A DNA stretch of 64,000 nt from Anagrus nilaparvatae (lineage: Eukaryota; Arthropoda; Insecta; Hymenoptera; Mymaridae), in NCBI GenBank assembly GCA_022575985.1, contig JAKSXM010000231.1, forward strand, positions 24,466,501 to 24,530,500, written 5' to 3'. Positions within the stretch are counted from its first letter, which is position 1. Every line of letters starts with the position of its first letter. Position numbers and translations under genes: made by a program. The notes below the pieces were generated by a model. That model saw nothing but the letters and a program-made list of their open reading frames with translations, was not told where the DNA came from and made no database searches. This document shows positions 1 to 11,028 of this stretch, piece by piece.

Positions 1-271
1 AATAAACAAGTATTTACCAATTTCACCATTTTGACGACTTTTTAGGCTTTCCTGATATGGAAATTTTAAATCTGAACGTGAATGTCCTGGTGTTGATTTG
101 ACTGAAAATATGATAAAATAACAATTAAAAAATGGCTTAAGAAATAATAATACATATAATATCTATTTGTTCAACAAGGGAAAAAAAATAGGATTTGGCT
201 TTCAATGCAGTTGTATGAAAGAGATTGACAGACAGCATTGAAAGTAAAATTTCCTACATTTTTTCTTGTGT

Positions 272-1015
272 TCAACATAGTTTTTCATTGAAAGCGAAAA
301 AAAGATCGCCCGAAAGTAAGAAAGTAGATCTTTTTTGCAGCGTATAATGAAAAATTATTTGATGATTTAAAAAATAGAAAACTAATAATTTAAAAAACAT
401 ACTATTTGGTGGAGTCTGCAAAAGATGTTGGTGGTTTAAGTTAGAAGAACTTGGACTGGGTGGTTCAGAAATCAAAGAAGGCTCTTCAACTAAAAAATTA
501 ATAAAATGTTGGACTAAAAAAATATAAATTTATGAATAAAAAAATGAATATATATACCTTTGTACTGCTTTCGCACCAAATTTCCCTGACTGTTGAAAGT
601 CTCTGGTGCCATAGTAGGATCGCTTATTACCACCAAATTGTTAGTAGAATTTGGATCAAAATTTGTTAACTCATCTTCAGTCATATTTTCCTCTTCGTTG
701 TAAAAATTATGACTAATTTCCTTATGCTTAGAAGCAGTAGGAGTTTTAAAGTTTGAAGTATTTTCTATAATAAATAATTAAATGTTAATTATAATTAGAT
801 CTGTTGATCTTTCATAAAAGATTATAAAAAAATAAAAAGCATAAGATATAAGAAAAACCATTTTTACCTGGTAGATTGATGAGATTCATTCTTAATAACT
901 GATCATAAGATAATGCTTGAAAAATTTGTCCGCTAGCCGTTTGTAAAACTTGAATTCCTTTATTTACATCATGTTCAGGAATTAGATTTTGACAATTTTG
1001 ACTTTTCCCAGCCAT
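272..1015 (-). CDS. Accessory protein gene of the DNA transposon, 5' part (copy 1)
   Basis: This is a spliced gene read leftwards and running off the window. Exon 1 is 868-1015, begins MAGKSQNCQ and ends at a CAG|GTAAAA donor. Exon 2 is 558-764 with an ATAG acceptor and an AAG|GTATAT donor. Exon 3 starts near 489 after TTTTTTAG and its end is unclear. The plus-strand copy at 50,047 has an exon 1 of the same length (148 nt), the same MAG start, and a matching acidic stretch in exon 2 (MTEDELTNFD here, MNEDVLMNFD there). The gene lies downstream of the transposase on the same strand, which suggests a transposon-encoded partner, perhaps a DNA-binding protein. The function is unknown. All three segments are open, so this copy may still be coding. 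Confidence 0.55.
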
Positions 1016-1199
1016 GGAAGCTTAAATTTATAATTTAAAAAATTTTTAATTACAAAATAAAGATATTTCGATGCCTCTACCGTAAAACAGCATAAAAAGA
1101 TATGTTTAAAATATTTTATAATATTATTATATTATATTTATAATAATAAATATTTTAAATATATATATTTTGACATTTAGAATTAATTGATGAATACTC

Positions 1200-3765
1200 A
1201 CTAGAAACTACTAAATTCCTTTTGTATGGATGATTTTTTGCAGAAGAAATAATCTTGCCTGACTGAATAAAAGACATTTAAAAAAAAATTTTTTTTTTAA
1301 TTTATAAAAAAAAAACTGTTTTTAATTTATTTAACAGAACTTTCTGTGTTAATGAACGAAAATACACTGAGCTAAATTTTTTTTTTGTAAATTATAAAAG
1401 CTTCTTTTCTTAGGTTTTCAGGAGGGGAAATTTTAAGTGGGAAAAAAATGGGCGTAAACTCAAAAAGGTGACCAAAATTTTGATTTTTAGAAAAATAAGT
1501 AAATAAAGGCTTATGAGATAACATTGTAAGTAATAAGGTAAAAGGATTAATCTAATATAGATAAACAATTTCATTGACTTTTTTGGTAATTTTAATCTGA
1601 TTTCCGTGGCGTCGACAAATCAATTATAGGAATTCCCAAAAAAATTTTAACTTAAATCTGTCTGCAGACATGAAAAAAGTCTAAAGTCTAAAATATAAAA
1701 ATCAAAGAATTTTAAATTTAAAGAATAATGAAATGAAAAAATCCTTGAAAAAAAAATTAAAAATATCTAATAAAATTATTTTATTAAAATTAAATCACGT
1801 TTTTGAAACAAAGGTTCCACATTTCTGGGTACCAAAAAAATATCTTTAATCTTCAGTATCTCCTTTAATTAAATATAAAATTTGAAGTCATTTTGATAGT
1901 TAATTTTCGAGTAAATTAATTTACTTCACATCATAAAAAATTGAAAAGTAAAAATCAATTTTCTCAAAAACTAATTTTTTAATTAATTGAAATTCTATAT
2001 TTAGGTATAGGAGATGCTGTCAATTAAGAATATGTTTTTGATGTTACTTAAAAATTTTTTATAAAATAATAAATAAGCAGCATACGATTATTAATTACAA
2101 AATAATTTGTTTACCTGGCTGATAATAACTCTTTTAAGTTTTGTGCAAGTGCAAGACTTTCACACACATACTTTAAAATTAATGAAGCATTATTTCTTCT
2201 TTCGACAGAATCTATAATATAAGTATTATTGCTAGTAGTTCCTAAAAAAAAATTTATTTATTTTTCATAAAAATATATACATTATATGTGGTACCGGTGA
2301 AGTTCAATTACCGAATAAATCTAGGACTATCCGGGTAAAGATAGCTTTTTTCAAAAAGATGTTGGATAAACTTAAATTCTGCATATATTTTGTTCAACTT
2401 TATTCGCTAATGCTTGAATAAATCTAGCTTTATCTAAGAGGCTATAAAATATTTATAAAATCCGTTTAGTAAAAACTGTGAAAAAGCATACAAAAATTAT
2501 TTCACAATATTATTTTTTTTATGTTATTCCTATCAACTTCATAATGAAATAACTTTTTGAAAAAGAAATTATTTGTTTATATTTGAGAAAATATTTCTAG
2601 TCAAAATATTTAGTATTGCAGCAAAGAAGGTTTGCAAAATTAATAAATCTAAGTGCAAAACAAACCGTTTAAATGCAACCTAAATTATCACAGTAGATTC
2701 TCATGTGTAAATACAATATAAGAATTAATCTATAAATAATTTTAGATAAAATTCAATATAAATTAGTATTTTTTTTATATTATATTTTGATTATTTATAA
2801 TATACAAATAAATTTAAATTGTAAATTGATTAAACCAAATAATTTATTTGATTATACAAGAAAATATTTGATTATATTTGAGCCTCTTGGATAAAGCAAG
2901 GTATCCAAGCATTAGCGGATAAAGTTGTACAATCTTTATACAACATCGGTTAGGTAAATCTAGATTTAATTGGATAGATCTAGGTTTATCCAGTGATTGA
3001 ACTCTACTCTTAACACATACACACACAAAATTTATTATATATTAATATTAACTATTATATTAAAATATAAAATACCTGTTTTATTTATCATTGAAATACT
3101 TGTTGTTCCAAGTCCAAGTAAACTATCTTCTTCACCTGCTGTATTGTCAAAAGCTTCGGGTGGCCAACTCAAAGTTGGTATTGGTTCCTCAATTGGAGCT
3201 AAATTTTATGAATAAACTCATTCAATTTAAAATACTGTAACCTTTGTATTTTTCTTTTGAGTCTTTTGACAAAAATTTAACAGCAACCATCAACTATTCC
3301 AATTGGAAGCGTCTTTAAATCTTAAACAAAAACAACAACATTCCTTAAATGCCAATCTTCTTTATCTTTTCTTTCTGATTCGCTTTCACTTTTTGGAGCT
3401 ATGCGTTTTTGACGTTCTAAAAAGAAAAATAGTTATAATCTGCATATTATGAATAAATAAATAATAAAAATAAATAAAATCAATAGAAAAATAGTTATAA
3501 TCTGCATATTATGAATAAATAAATAATAAAAATAAATAAAATCAATAGAAAAAATAAATAAAATTAAGTTTAAGAAAATCTTACTATGACTAGTGATAAT
3601 GCTTCCAATATCACTGCATGTGCTAGATGCTGCGAGAAGGAGGTGGTGGCATATCAGTTCTGTCAGCTGTTTCTTTATGAATTTGTTTGTTGCTATTATT
3701 TGTATTTCCAGTATTACTAGACTCTTTTTTATCACTGTTTAAATTTGTTAAAGAACCTGCAGAAA
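1200..3765 (-). other. Chain of small exon-like segments downstream of the transposase
   Basis: Between the transposase and the MAG gene I see several short open minus-strand segments bounded by AG and GT. They lie near 3,765-3,590 (serine/asparagine-rich, with a PPPPSR stretch, then a frame change), 3,420-3,330 (charged, ERQKRIAPKSESESER), 3,200-3,082 (acidic, ending at a CAG|GTATTT donor), 2,245-2,115 (DSVERRNNASLILKYVCES, ending CAG|GTAAAC) and 1,262-1,202. They could be exons of a second accessory gene or of a displaced copy of the MAG gene family. At least one stop or frameshift near 3,640 argues for decay. Exon joins are inferred from splice signals only. Confidence 0.35.
3421..3554. 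repeat. 62-bp tandem duplication, two units
   Basis: The block beginning AGTTATAATCTGCATATTAT at 3,431 recurs at 3,493, a period of 62 bp, with essentially no differences. It lies in non-coding sequence between exon-like segments and probably arose by recent slippage. Confidence 0.9.
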
Positions 3766-3775
3766 GAATTCTATA

Positions 3776-5542
3776 TCAGCAAATAGCATCAAGAATCCAA
3801 ACAGCTGATAAAAGTTGTCCAACTTTTGGTACGTCCCTTGCAATTATAAATTCTATAGCTCCTGGACTTCTTATTAGCTTTTTTAAAAAAAATAAAAAAC
3901 TTTCCAAACTATAACAGCTGTAACTATCTATAGGACCAAAATTTCTAACATCGTCAGCAATATGAATTAAATTATGGAAAACATAAACCAGCAAAGATGG
4001 ATCTTGATAAAGAATTTTTATATTTTCAAAATAATCTATTAAAAGTTCCTTGGCTAACAAATTATTTACAACACAAAAATGTCTATCACTAAGAATTCTG
4101 ATTGCAGCATTCAGTTGATTAAAATGATACATTTGATCAGGTGTCAAAAGATCTTGAAATATGATTGGGCCATGATACCGCGATATGTTTCTCAACTCTT
4201 TAGCCTTTAAATGTTTTATAAAAATAATAACACGGGTACCCCTCTCAAATTCAATTGGTATGTATTGATTGTGAGAGAAATACTTTTGGCAGACTCGCAT
4301 TTTTATATGTCTCCCATATTCTCCATCACCAGCAAGTTTAAACCATTTATATAATAATTTTCTCATTACACCCAGGTCTACAAGATGCATTGAATCTAAG
4401 GGGCATTGAGATACCATACCAATACCAACTCCTTCTAAAGGAGATATCAAATCTACATAATTTGGATAATCTTCTAGATCGATCCTGAATGTTGCATCTT
4501 CTCTTAAAATTTCGTTTGTACTCAAAAACATTGTTCGTCTATTTACACTTCTCCCCAAAACATGACATTTTCTACATCCTTTTAAAGAATTATGAGCTGG
4601 AAAACAAAGCATATGATGAGCAGCTGGCGCATCAGCAACAAACAAGGAAATATTTACATGAAATCTTCTATTTCTGAATACAAATCCAGTCGTATTCAAG
4701 TGATTATATTCAATGAGAGTTAATAATAAATATTCATTAACACTTGGTGGCTTTGAATAAGTTTTGCTGTGAAAACATCCTATTAAAAAAGGTTTTTTAA
4801 AAAATGGAAGATGAACTCTACCTGTAATTGGCCATAGTTCACTAACAGAACTGTTAGATAATGGTAATCCATCAACACTCAAAATTATGTTAATTATATC
4901 TGGGATTTTATTAATATCTATGGCTTTAAGTTGTTCTGTTAAAGACTTCTCAAAACCGTAGTGAAAATATGTACCTCCAGACGGTAGATTTATAATTTGA
5001 GTTTTTTGCCTTGGTGTATGCAAAATAGTTCGAGCATCATTAGGAAGCCTTTGGATACTTTCTGGATCACAACCTTTAATTGTTTTTAATAACCTTGATA
5101 AAGCAATGAGCTTTATCTTATTGCATATTGACCATATTGCTAATTCTACAGAAGCATCTTTTAACTGATTTCTATGCTCATCAATGATTATGTTTTGATG
5201 ATTTTCATCGAGCTGATTATCTTCATTTTCATTGATTTCATCAATGTTGAGAAACATATTACCACCTTCTTCAAAAATACGATTATCTTGAATTAAATCT
5301 TCATGATTATTTAAATTATTTTCAATAACATTTTCATGATTTTGTACATTATAATGTTCAATTAAAATGTCTCGATCATTGTTTGCATTATTAATATTAT
5401 CATTTATTACACGATTGTTATTTGCATTGTTTTCTTGCAATAACATCAAATTTCTCGCTTCATTAAACGCCCTAAACATTGCTTCTATTCTTTTTTTTTT
5501 CTGCTTTCGACCAAGCGGAGAAAATTTTTTTCTTGCAATCAT
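3776..5542 (-). CDS. Transposase of a CACTA-like / DUF4218-like DNA transposon (copy 1)
   Basis: A 588-residue open frame. The basic N-terminus (KKFSPLGRKQKKKR) is followed by an Asn/Asp-rich linker to about residue 125. The core has SVDGLP (D224), FVADAPAAHH (D304), a zinc-like GCRKCHVLG at 321-330 and CPLDSMHLVDLG (D383), candidates for catalytic acids. The later half has FERGTR, LKAKELR and FGPIDSYSCYSLE, the pattern of DUF4218-like regions of CACTA/EnSpm transposases and of insect 'transposase domain' proteins. The plus-strand copy at 44,989-46,877 is clearly homologous. From residue 560 the two diverge. Copy 2 continues for about 140 residues (WPMNSIYSKGVRLP), whereas this one ends in an unrelated 28-residue tail, so its C-terminus seems lost. 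The start is the first ATG, about 345 bp inside the transposon end. Activity is doubtful. Confidence 0.8.
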   Translation of the reverse strand: MIARKKFSPLGRKQKKKRIEAMFRAFNEARNLMLLQENNANNNRVINDNINNANNDRDILIEHYNVQNHENVIENNLNNHEDLIQDNRIFEEGGNMFLNIDEINENEDNQLDENHQNIIIDEHRNQLKDASVELAIWSICNKIKLIALSRLLKTIKGCDPESIQRLPNDARTILHTPRQKTQIINLPSGGTYFHYGFEKSLTEQLKAIDINKIPDIINIILSVDGLPLSNSSVSELWPITGRVHLPFFKKPFLIGCFHSKTYSKPPSVNEYLLLTLIEYNHLNTTGFVFRNRRFHVNISLFVADAPAAHHMLCFPAHNSLKGCRKCHVLGRSVNRRTMFLSTNEILREDATFRIDLEDYPNYVDLISPLEGVGIGMVSQCPLDSMHLVDLGVMRKLLYKWFKLAGDGEYGRHIKMRVCQKYFSHNQYIPIEFERGTRVIIFIKHLKAKELRNISRYHGPIIFQDLLTPDQMYHFNQLNAAIRILSDRHFCVVNNLLAKELLIDYFENIKILYQDPSLLVYVFHNLIHIADDVRNFGPIDSYSCYSLESFLFFLKKLIRSPGAIEFIIARDVPKVGQLLSAVWILDAIC

Positions 5543-5557
5543 TATATAACTATTTTA

Positions 5558-5584
5558 TTATATATATATATATATATATATATT
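5558..5584. repeat. (TA)n microsatellite
   Basis: A run of TA dinucleotides lies just upstream of the transposase start, inside the transposon end. Confidence 0.8.
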
Positions 5585-5689
5585 ATTTATAATTTTAATT
5601 AATTAATATATTACTTATTTTGGTTAAAACACGTGCAATATATACAGTATAAAAATATATATAATCTTTATTATTATATATATAACTTA

Positions 5690-5885
5690 TTCAGGTAAGG
5701 TTATTTAATAAAATGTCCAAAAGCGGGTTTAGCGGGACGTACATAGAACGTTTATAGGACGTTGTAAGAAAAACGTACAGGTGGGACGTACGTAGAACGT
5801 TTATCGGACGTTATAAGATAAACGTACAGGCGGGACATACTTAGAACGTTCCCCGGACGTTCTCGTACATTCGGTGCTAGCTGGG
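5690..5885 (-). repeat. Terminal/subterminal repeat zone of the DNA transposon (5' end, copy 1)
   Basis: This roughly 195-bp zone is packed with GGACGT, AACGTCC-type and ACGTAC motifs in both orientations. It ends in GCTAGCTGGG at 5,876-5,885, which is CCCAGCTAGC on the minus strand. The same terminus, CCCAGCTAGCACCGAATGT, starts the plus-strand copy at 41,823, also followed by an ACGTCC array. Arrays of short motifs near the ends are known as transposase-binding subterminal repeats in CACTA elements. That role here is inferred. Confidence 0.7.
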
Positions 5886-6939
5886 ATGGAGCAAAAAATA
5901 TTGCAAGTTACCGCGCGAAAATTTGAATTCAAAATTAAAATATTGATTAAAATTAAATTTTAATAAATAATATTAACAAGATAATTAAATAATAAGTTAA
6001 TAAAATGTGTTAAAATTCCCGATGTGCAATTTTAACATTTTATTATATTCTTACACGAAAAAGACTCATTACTGAAATTCAAATTTAAAAAAACCGCGTC
6101 TTGTAAGCATCGAAAATCTCTCCATCTAAATTCACCCTAAGAAGTAAGAAGATAAGAAGCCCATCTAAATTCACCCTAATCCGTGTGCTCAAATTAAAAA
6201 AAATAAATTTTTTCATTCTTTTGGTGGCGATCCCCAGAGTAAGACTCTCTCTCTCTCTCTCTCTCTGTCTCTCTACGTGGTGATTATCTCCAGGTGGTGA
6301 GTAGTTACAGAGGTGAATACACCCGGTGGACTTCCCCGGTTTAATATAAGTGTCACGCAAACCTGGTGGTTATCCCCGGGTAAAGTATCCCCGATGGAAA
6401 TTCCTGGAGGCTCTTAACCTGTCGGTCGTCCACAAGTCTGCAAGTGTACATGAATATTAAAGTGTGTGCGTGTTTGCCCTTGTATATTTATCGTCTGCTT
6501 GTACATACTTAATGACATTCCATAAAATCTACCCCTTTCTATTTTCTTATTATTTCTCTGATTTTAAAACATTACATAGAACATTTAAAACCTTATTAGT
6601 AATAAAATTAAAACTTAAAATGAGCAAATGACTAATAAAAATAAAGTGTACATTCAATATAAAATTAATAAAAAGAATCTTATAAATAATAAATTGATAA
6701 ACAGGTTTAAGAATAGTATTAAAACATAACGTAGATAAATCAAATGAATAAAAATATAAAATTTTCTTTATTTTGATCATTAAAATCATTAATATGATTA
6801 ACTATATCTATTTAGATTATAATAAGTGATTGTTAATCTATTAAACCACAATTGCAATAAAAATATATAAGTCTGTGAAAAATGCTTCTGAAATTAAGCA
6901 TCATTGCTATTTTTTCACAACTAATTTTTTTGATCAAAT
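5886..6939. other. Gene-less AT-rich stretch with a (CT)n tract
   Basis: No supportable gene. It holds a duplicated CCATCTAAATTCACCCTAA block (6,121 and 6,161), a CT microsatellite at about 6,245-6,275, and several GGTGG...CCCCGG-type imperfect repeats at 6,290-6,420. Confidence 0.6.
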
Positions 6940-7135
6940 TAATGTTCGTTCTAACATTAAATTTAACATTAAATTTATTATTAAATTTAATGCTAAAATT
7001 TAACATTAAAATTAACATTAAATTTAACGTTAAAATTCAACATTAAATTTAACGTTAATATTCAACACTAAATTTAACGTTAAAATTTAATGCTAAATTA
7101 AACGTTCAAATCCGATATTCAATTTAACGCTGAAC
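6940..7135. repeat. Imperfect tandem repeat, about 20-25 bp unit
   Basis: There are many variants of AACATTAAATTTAACGTTAAA in succession. The units are AT-rich and partly self-complementary (TTTAACGTTAAA). Confidence 0.75.
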
Positions 7136-7159
7136 CGGACACTATTCGAAAAAAATTTT

Positions 7160-7530
7160 AAATTTTGGTTTTTCATGCGGCATAAATAAATACGGGAACC
7201 GCAGGTAAAAATAAATGGAAATAGATAAAAGAAAAAAAAATAAATATAAATTGACTATTTTATATTGCTCCCATATTGGATTTTGCTGCATGGATTTTCA
7301 TACGGCAAAAGTCAATACGGGGCCATATAAAATGGTCCATTAATACGGCATATTTTGTAAGGTTCCCATATTGATTTTTCCCATATGGATTTTCATACGG
7401 CTGAAGTATGTACGGGACCCATTTGAAGATTGCCGTATTAATTGGCGAATTTATACGGCTACCGTATGCAGTTTGCCCTATATACAGCTAAATGCAACTA
7501 GATTCTAGTAACGGTTTACCGAATGCCGTA
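7160..7530. repeat. Interspersed CATACGGC/TACGGGACC motif cluster
   Basis: The motif TACGGC or its complement GCCGTA recurs about ten times in 370 bp, in both orientations, together with TACGGG and CCCATAT. It resembles the subterminal zone of some DNA transposon, but I find no partner end in the window. Confidence 0.4.
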
Positions 7531-8110
7531 TGTTCGGATAACAGCGTGTCACAGTATCCCAGCTCAGCGCGAGACCGCAACCATTCAATATGTGGCTTTG
7601 TATAATTTATTTTTTTTGATAACTTGCCTTTTTATATTTATTAACATTTATTGCAGGAGCATCGGTAGTGCGACCCGTTTCATACTTCCATACTCAGACT
7701 CTCACTAACGTAGCTTACTGTAATATACATTAAAAAGGTTCAATCTAACCTGAAGGATTATTTATTTTTTTATTTTTTTGTTTAAAATAATACCAAATCT
7801 AAGTTTCTGCAGTTAATTAAATTACAAAAACATATTAAATTATATTAATCCAAAATCCTTGTAGTAAAACATATTATTTAATAAAAAGAATTTTTAATTT
7901 ATCTTGTTCCAATGTATCTAAAACCAGAGATGCTAAAACAGTGCTCTTTCTTTTTCTTATGCTTAGTAATTTGGTATATCTCCATCTCTAGAGTTCAGAG
8001 GAGACTTTTTCACCATCCTTAATTATTAATGAAATAGTGTTAGTATATCATTCATATTCATATTATACCATAGAATTATATTTCTATGTATATTACTGGT
8101 ACTATACTAT

Positions 8111-8892
8111 TGTAATGTATGTATGTATAAAATGTGCGCATGTGTATGTGAGGTAACTAAATTTCTTTAATACAATACACGCGCCTAATTCAAAAGTACA
8201 TCTGAGCTGCACATTGCCCATATTTTATACATACTTAAGTAATTAAGATAAAGTACGGGAAACTATAAATAAAATATAACTAAATAAAGTAAATTATTAT
8301 GTTAAGTAAATATAAACCGTTAAATGAATTAATAAATAAAAAACCAATTAAGATGGAATACCAGATGTAAAAACGTAGATTTATTATATTATATAAGAGC
8401 AGGATGTTAAGAATATGATATTATAATTGATAGATATTATATTGTAAACAGATTTTTCTATTTTCGTGGGAACAGGGCACGCGATGACGATTACATCACA
8501 TCGCGCACCCTGTATCCCAATCAGAAGATATGCACCACCACCTTCATATTCAATCCCTCTCTAAGAACAACCAATAAGACCCAAAAGGGGCCTAAAAGAA
8601 GGGATGTCGCATCACAAAAAAGGAGGAGCAACAATAGATGTGGTGGACAGGAAAATGCAGCGAGGGCAGATAACTTTAGCTACTTGCTCTTAGCACATCT
8701 TAGCTATTAAGTTTACACATTGTAATTAATTGTATAATTTTGGACTTATAAAAATAAAGCGCAAGTACGTTGAGAGCATAACTTTGACTCTATATTCACT
8801 TTTATTCACGAGCCTTCTTTAAATTGCACTTGAATGTAGTTTTCAAACTATTCGCGAATTGAAATATACCCGCGCTTTAGCAGTACATTACA
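8111..8892 (+). repeat. 5' LTR of Gypsy-A
   Basis: It begins TGTAATGTATGTATG and ends GTACATTACA, so it has TG...CA ends within a longer inverted terminal repeat. The length is 782 bp. A direct copy lies at 16,171-16,952. Identity to the downstream copy continues beyond this LTR to 9,413, but that part is leader, not LTR. Confidence 0.95.
8746..8758 (+). promoter_or_regulatory. Candidate TATA box and overlapping AATAAA in the Gypsy-A LTR
   Basis: TTATAAAAAT at 8,746-8,755 overlaps AATAAA at 8,753-8,758. One short segment could therefore serve as promoter in the 5' LTR and polyadenylation signal in the 3' LTR (same bases at 16,806-16,818). The assignment rests on motif matching only. Confidence 0.5.
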
Positions 8893-8893
8893 G

Positions 8894-8911
8894 TGGTGAC
8901 AGTGGTGGTCA
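8894..8911 (+). promoter_or_regulatory. Primer-binding site of Gypsy-A
   Basis: TGGTGACAGTGGTGG follows the LTR after one base. TGG complements a tRNA CCA 3' end, as expected for minus-strand priming. I do not identify the tRNA from sequence alone. Confidence 0.6.
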
Positions 8912-9798
8912 TTCGCCAATCAAGTGCATGTGTTTAGTGATAAACGAGAAAAATAGAGTGATAAAGTGAAGTGGAAAATTCAAATTTTGATTTACTACAA
9001 ATATCAAATTTTTTTTTTATTCAAAGAAAAATCCATTTTCTTACAGTCACAAAATATTAAAGTGTGTAAGTTAACTTTCAAAAAAAAGAGGAAACACAAA
9101 AAAAAATATATATATATATATATGCAGAAAGACAAATATTTTATTCTTTTATAGAATACAAATTTTTATACATATTTATAAAAATAAACCAACATCTACA
9201 ATATTAAAAACTTTTTTTTTGTTTTGTTGTTTTGAATTTATGAATGCAAATCAGTGAATTAAACTGTTACATGAACTAAATATTATAAACATCCAAGTAG
9301 AAGCGAGAAATCCTCTTAGACACGGTGATCCAGGATTTCAAATAAATTCTTGATGAGCGGCCTGAAATTTGGAAGTCATTAGAAGAAAAAGATACTGAAA
9401 AAAGAAGGAAGAAGAGAAAATATAAGAAAAGGAGAAGACAAAAAAAAAAAAGTAAGCTACTCACGTACAACTTAAAGAATTATACTCAAAATCCTGTAAA
9501 CAACATTGTAATAGATTATAAAATACTTACCAATTATTTATTGAATGTGTACAAATTTTGCTCAAAATTTTCTTTCTCTCTCTCTCTATCGCGTTATTTT
9601 GACTTTTTTTTTAAAAACAAAAATAAAACATATTTTTATTACTAGATTTTTTCATATATAATTATTACGAGCTAAGCACATTAAATAAGTAATTGTTAAT
9701 AGCATTATTGTCATACATTACCATAAATATAAATAAATAGATTATATACATATAAAGCTGGCAAATCGAATAACGGGTATACAGTTTAAAAATCTAAA
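8912..9798 (+). other. Leader (5' untranslated region) of Gypsy-A
   Basis: AT-rich sequence with a (TA)n run near 9,108, a purine-rich stretch at 9,380-9,450 and a (TC)n tract near 9,570. The first 500 bases, to 9,413, recur after the 3' LTR. Short Lys-rich frames here show no family resemblance. Confidence 0.7.
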
Positions 9799-11028
9799 AT
9801 GAGTCGCAAAACAAAAACTGCGAGAAAAGCAGCACTACCGTATGAAATACCGCCTCCTTCCTCACCACCAGGTGATTCTTTAGCTTCAACCCCTTCTGAC
9901 CCTTTAAATCCAACTCTTGACCCCTTAGAGTTATCTGTTCAAGAAACACAAGCAGCACGATCAACTTCCTCTGTAATTTCCTCTGCTTCACAAACAAATA
10001 GCTTACCACCCTATAATGTGCAGACCACAAGTTCGGTTAACAATTCAGGCACACCTAGCATTATTTTAAGTAAACCTTTAAAAAAATATATGCCTTTGAA
10101 ATTAGCTTCTGACATTATCCCTGTATTTAACGGAGAAAATATCCCAGTTGAACAATTTATAAAACAATGTAAGATCGCTGTAGATGCTGTCGACCCCTGT
10201 GACAAAAGTAACATTCAAATTTTAATAGCCAGTAAAGTACAGGGTAGTGCACGGCAATTGACTCAGGCTTATTCGCACGATACCAAACAGCTACTCGGTA
10301 CCTTAAAATCGATTTACTCTAATGCAAACGACCTTGACGATATAGAGGAAGAGATGAGAAAATTGGACCATGAAATGAACGAAAAAATTGCGGCATACGG
10401 TGCCCGTATAAGAAATGTCTTAAACGTAGGGATAGATTTTGTTAGAGAAAACTACCCTGAGAGTGAAGTAACGGGTATAATTAAATCATTGGAAGTAAAA
10501 GCAAATAAATATTTTTTGGAAGGAATAAGAGACCCAGCCCTGAAAGCAAGAGTTTCCGATAAAAGACCGAAAAATTTAGATCATTCACTAAATATAGCGT
10601 TAGAAATTGAAAGGGAAATTTCCAAGCATGAGCATCGTTATAACCCAAAAGATAATACCGACCCACCCAGTAGTACCGTTAATTTAACAAATACACTAAA
10701 AGTAAATAAAATTGCAAGTACGGAAAGAGGATGCTTTAAGTGTGGAGACCCGAGTCATATTAAACGAAATTGCCCACTCATATATAGCAGTGTCAGCACC
10801 AATAGTCGCAATACAAGTTTTAAAAACGCGAAATGCACGCATTGTTCTAGACTTGGCCATTTAGTAGATACTTGCCTAATAAAAGCCAGAGATGAGGGTA
10901 AAGTAGTCTGTTTTAAATGTATTAAAGTAGGCCACAATTGCTTCAAAATACCGCCCCTTTTAAACTCCCAAAACGTTCCTCAAACTGGCGTAGTCGGGAA
11001 CGTTTCCCAAAATCTACGCCAAAAATAA
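9799..11028 (+). CDS. gag: Gag polyprotein of Gypsy-A
   Basis: A 409-residue structural protein that would package the element RNA. The N-terminus is Ser/Pro/Thr-rich. Residues about 100-280 form the alpha-helical capsid-like part (FNGENIPVEQFIKQC, AYGARIRNVL). Two CCHC zinc knuckles follow, CFKCGDPSHIKRNC near 312 and CTHCSRLGHLVDTC near 346, then a degenerate third (CFKCIKVGHNC) near 371. This is the usual order for Ty3/Gypsy Gag. The ATG at 9,799 is the first long-frame start and is preceded by AAA. The stop lies inside pol, which overlaps by 91 nt in the -1 frame, and the last codons contain a frameshift signal. The frame is undamaged. Confidence 0.92.
   Translation: MSRKTKTARKAALPYEIPPPSSPPGDSLASTPSDPLNPTLDPLELSVQETQAARSTSSVISSASQTNSLPPYNVQTTSSVNNSGTPSIILSKPLKKYMPLKLASDIIPVFNGENIPVEQFIKQCKIAVDAVDPCDKSNIQILIASKVQGSARQLTQAYSHDTKQLLGTLKSIYSNANDLDDIEEEMRKLDHEMNEKIAAYGARIRNVLNVGIDFVRENYPESEVTGIIKSLEVKANKYFLEGIRDPALKARVSDKRPKNLDHSLNIALEIEREISKHEHRYNPKDNTDPPSSTVNLTNTLKVNKIASTERGCFKCGDPSHIKRNCPLIYSSVSTNSRNTSFKNAKCTHCSRLGHLVDTCLIKARDEGKVVCFKCIKVGHNCFKIPPLLNSQNVPQTGVVGNVSQNLRQK

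Noticed and set aside
8966..9154. Small Lys-rich ORF, also at 17,026-17,214
   Set aside because: It lies in the duplicated leader and encodes a (TA)n run. The two copies exist because of the duplication, not selection.
8111..9413. A 1.3-kb LTR for Gypsy-A based on the full direct repeat
   Set aside because: TG...CA ends, the polypurine tract and a TGG primer site place the LTR end at 8,892. The remaining 521 bp are leader.
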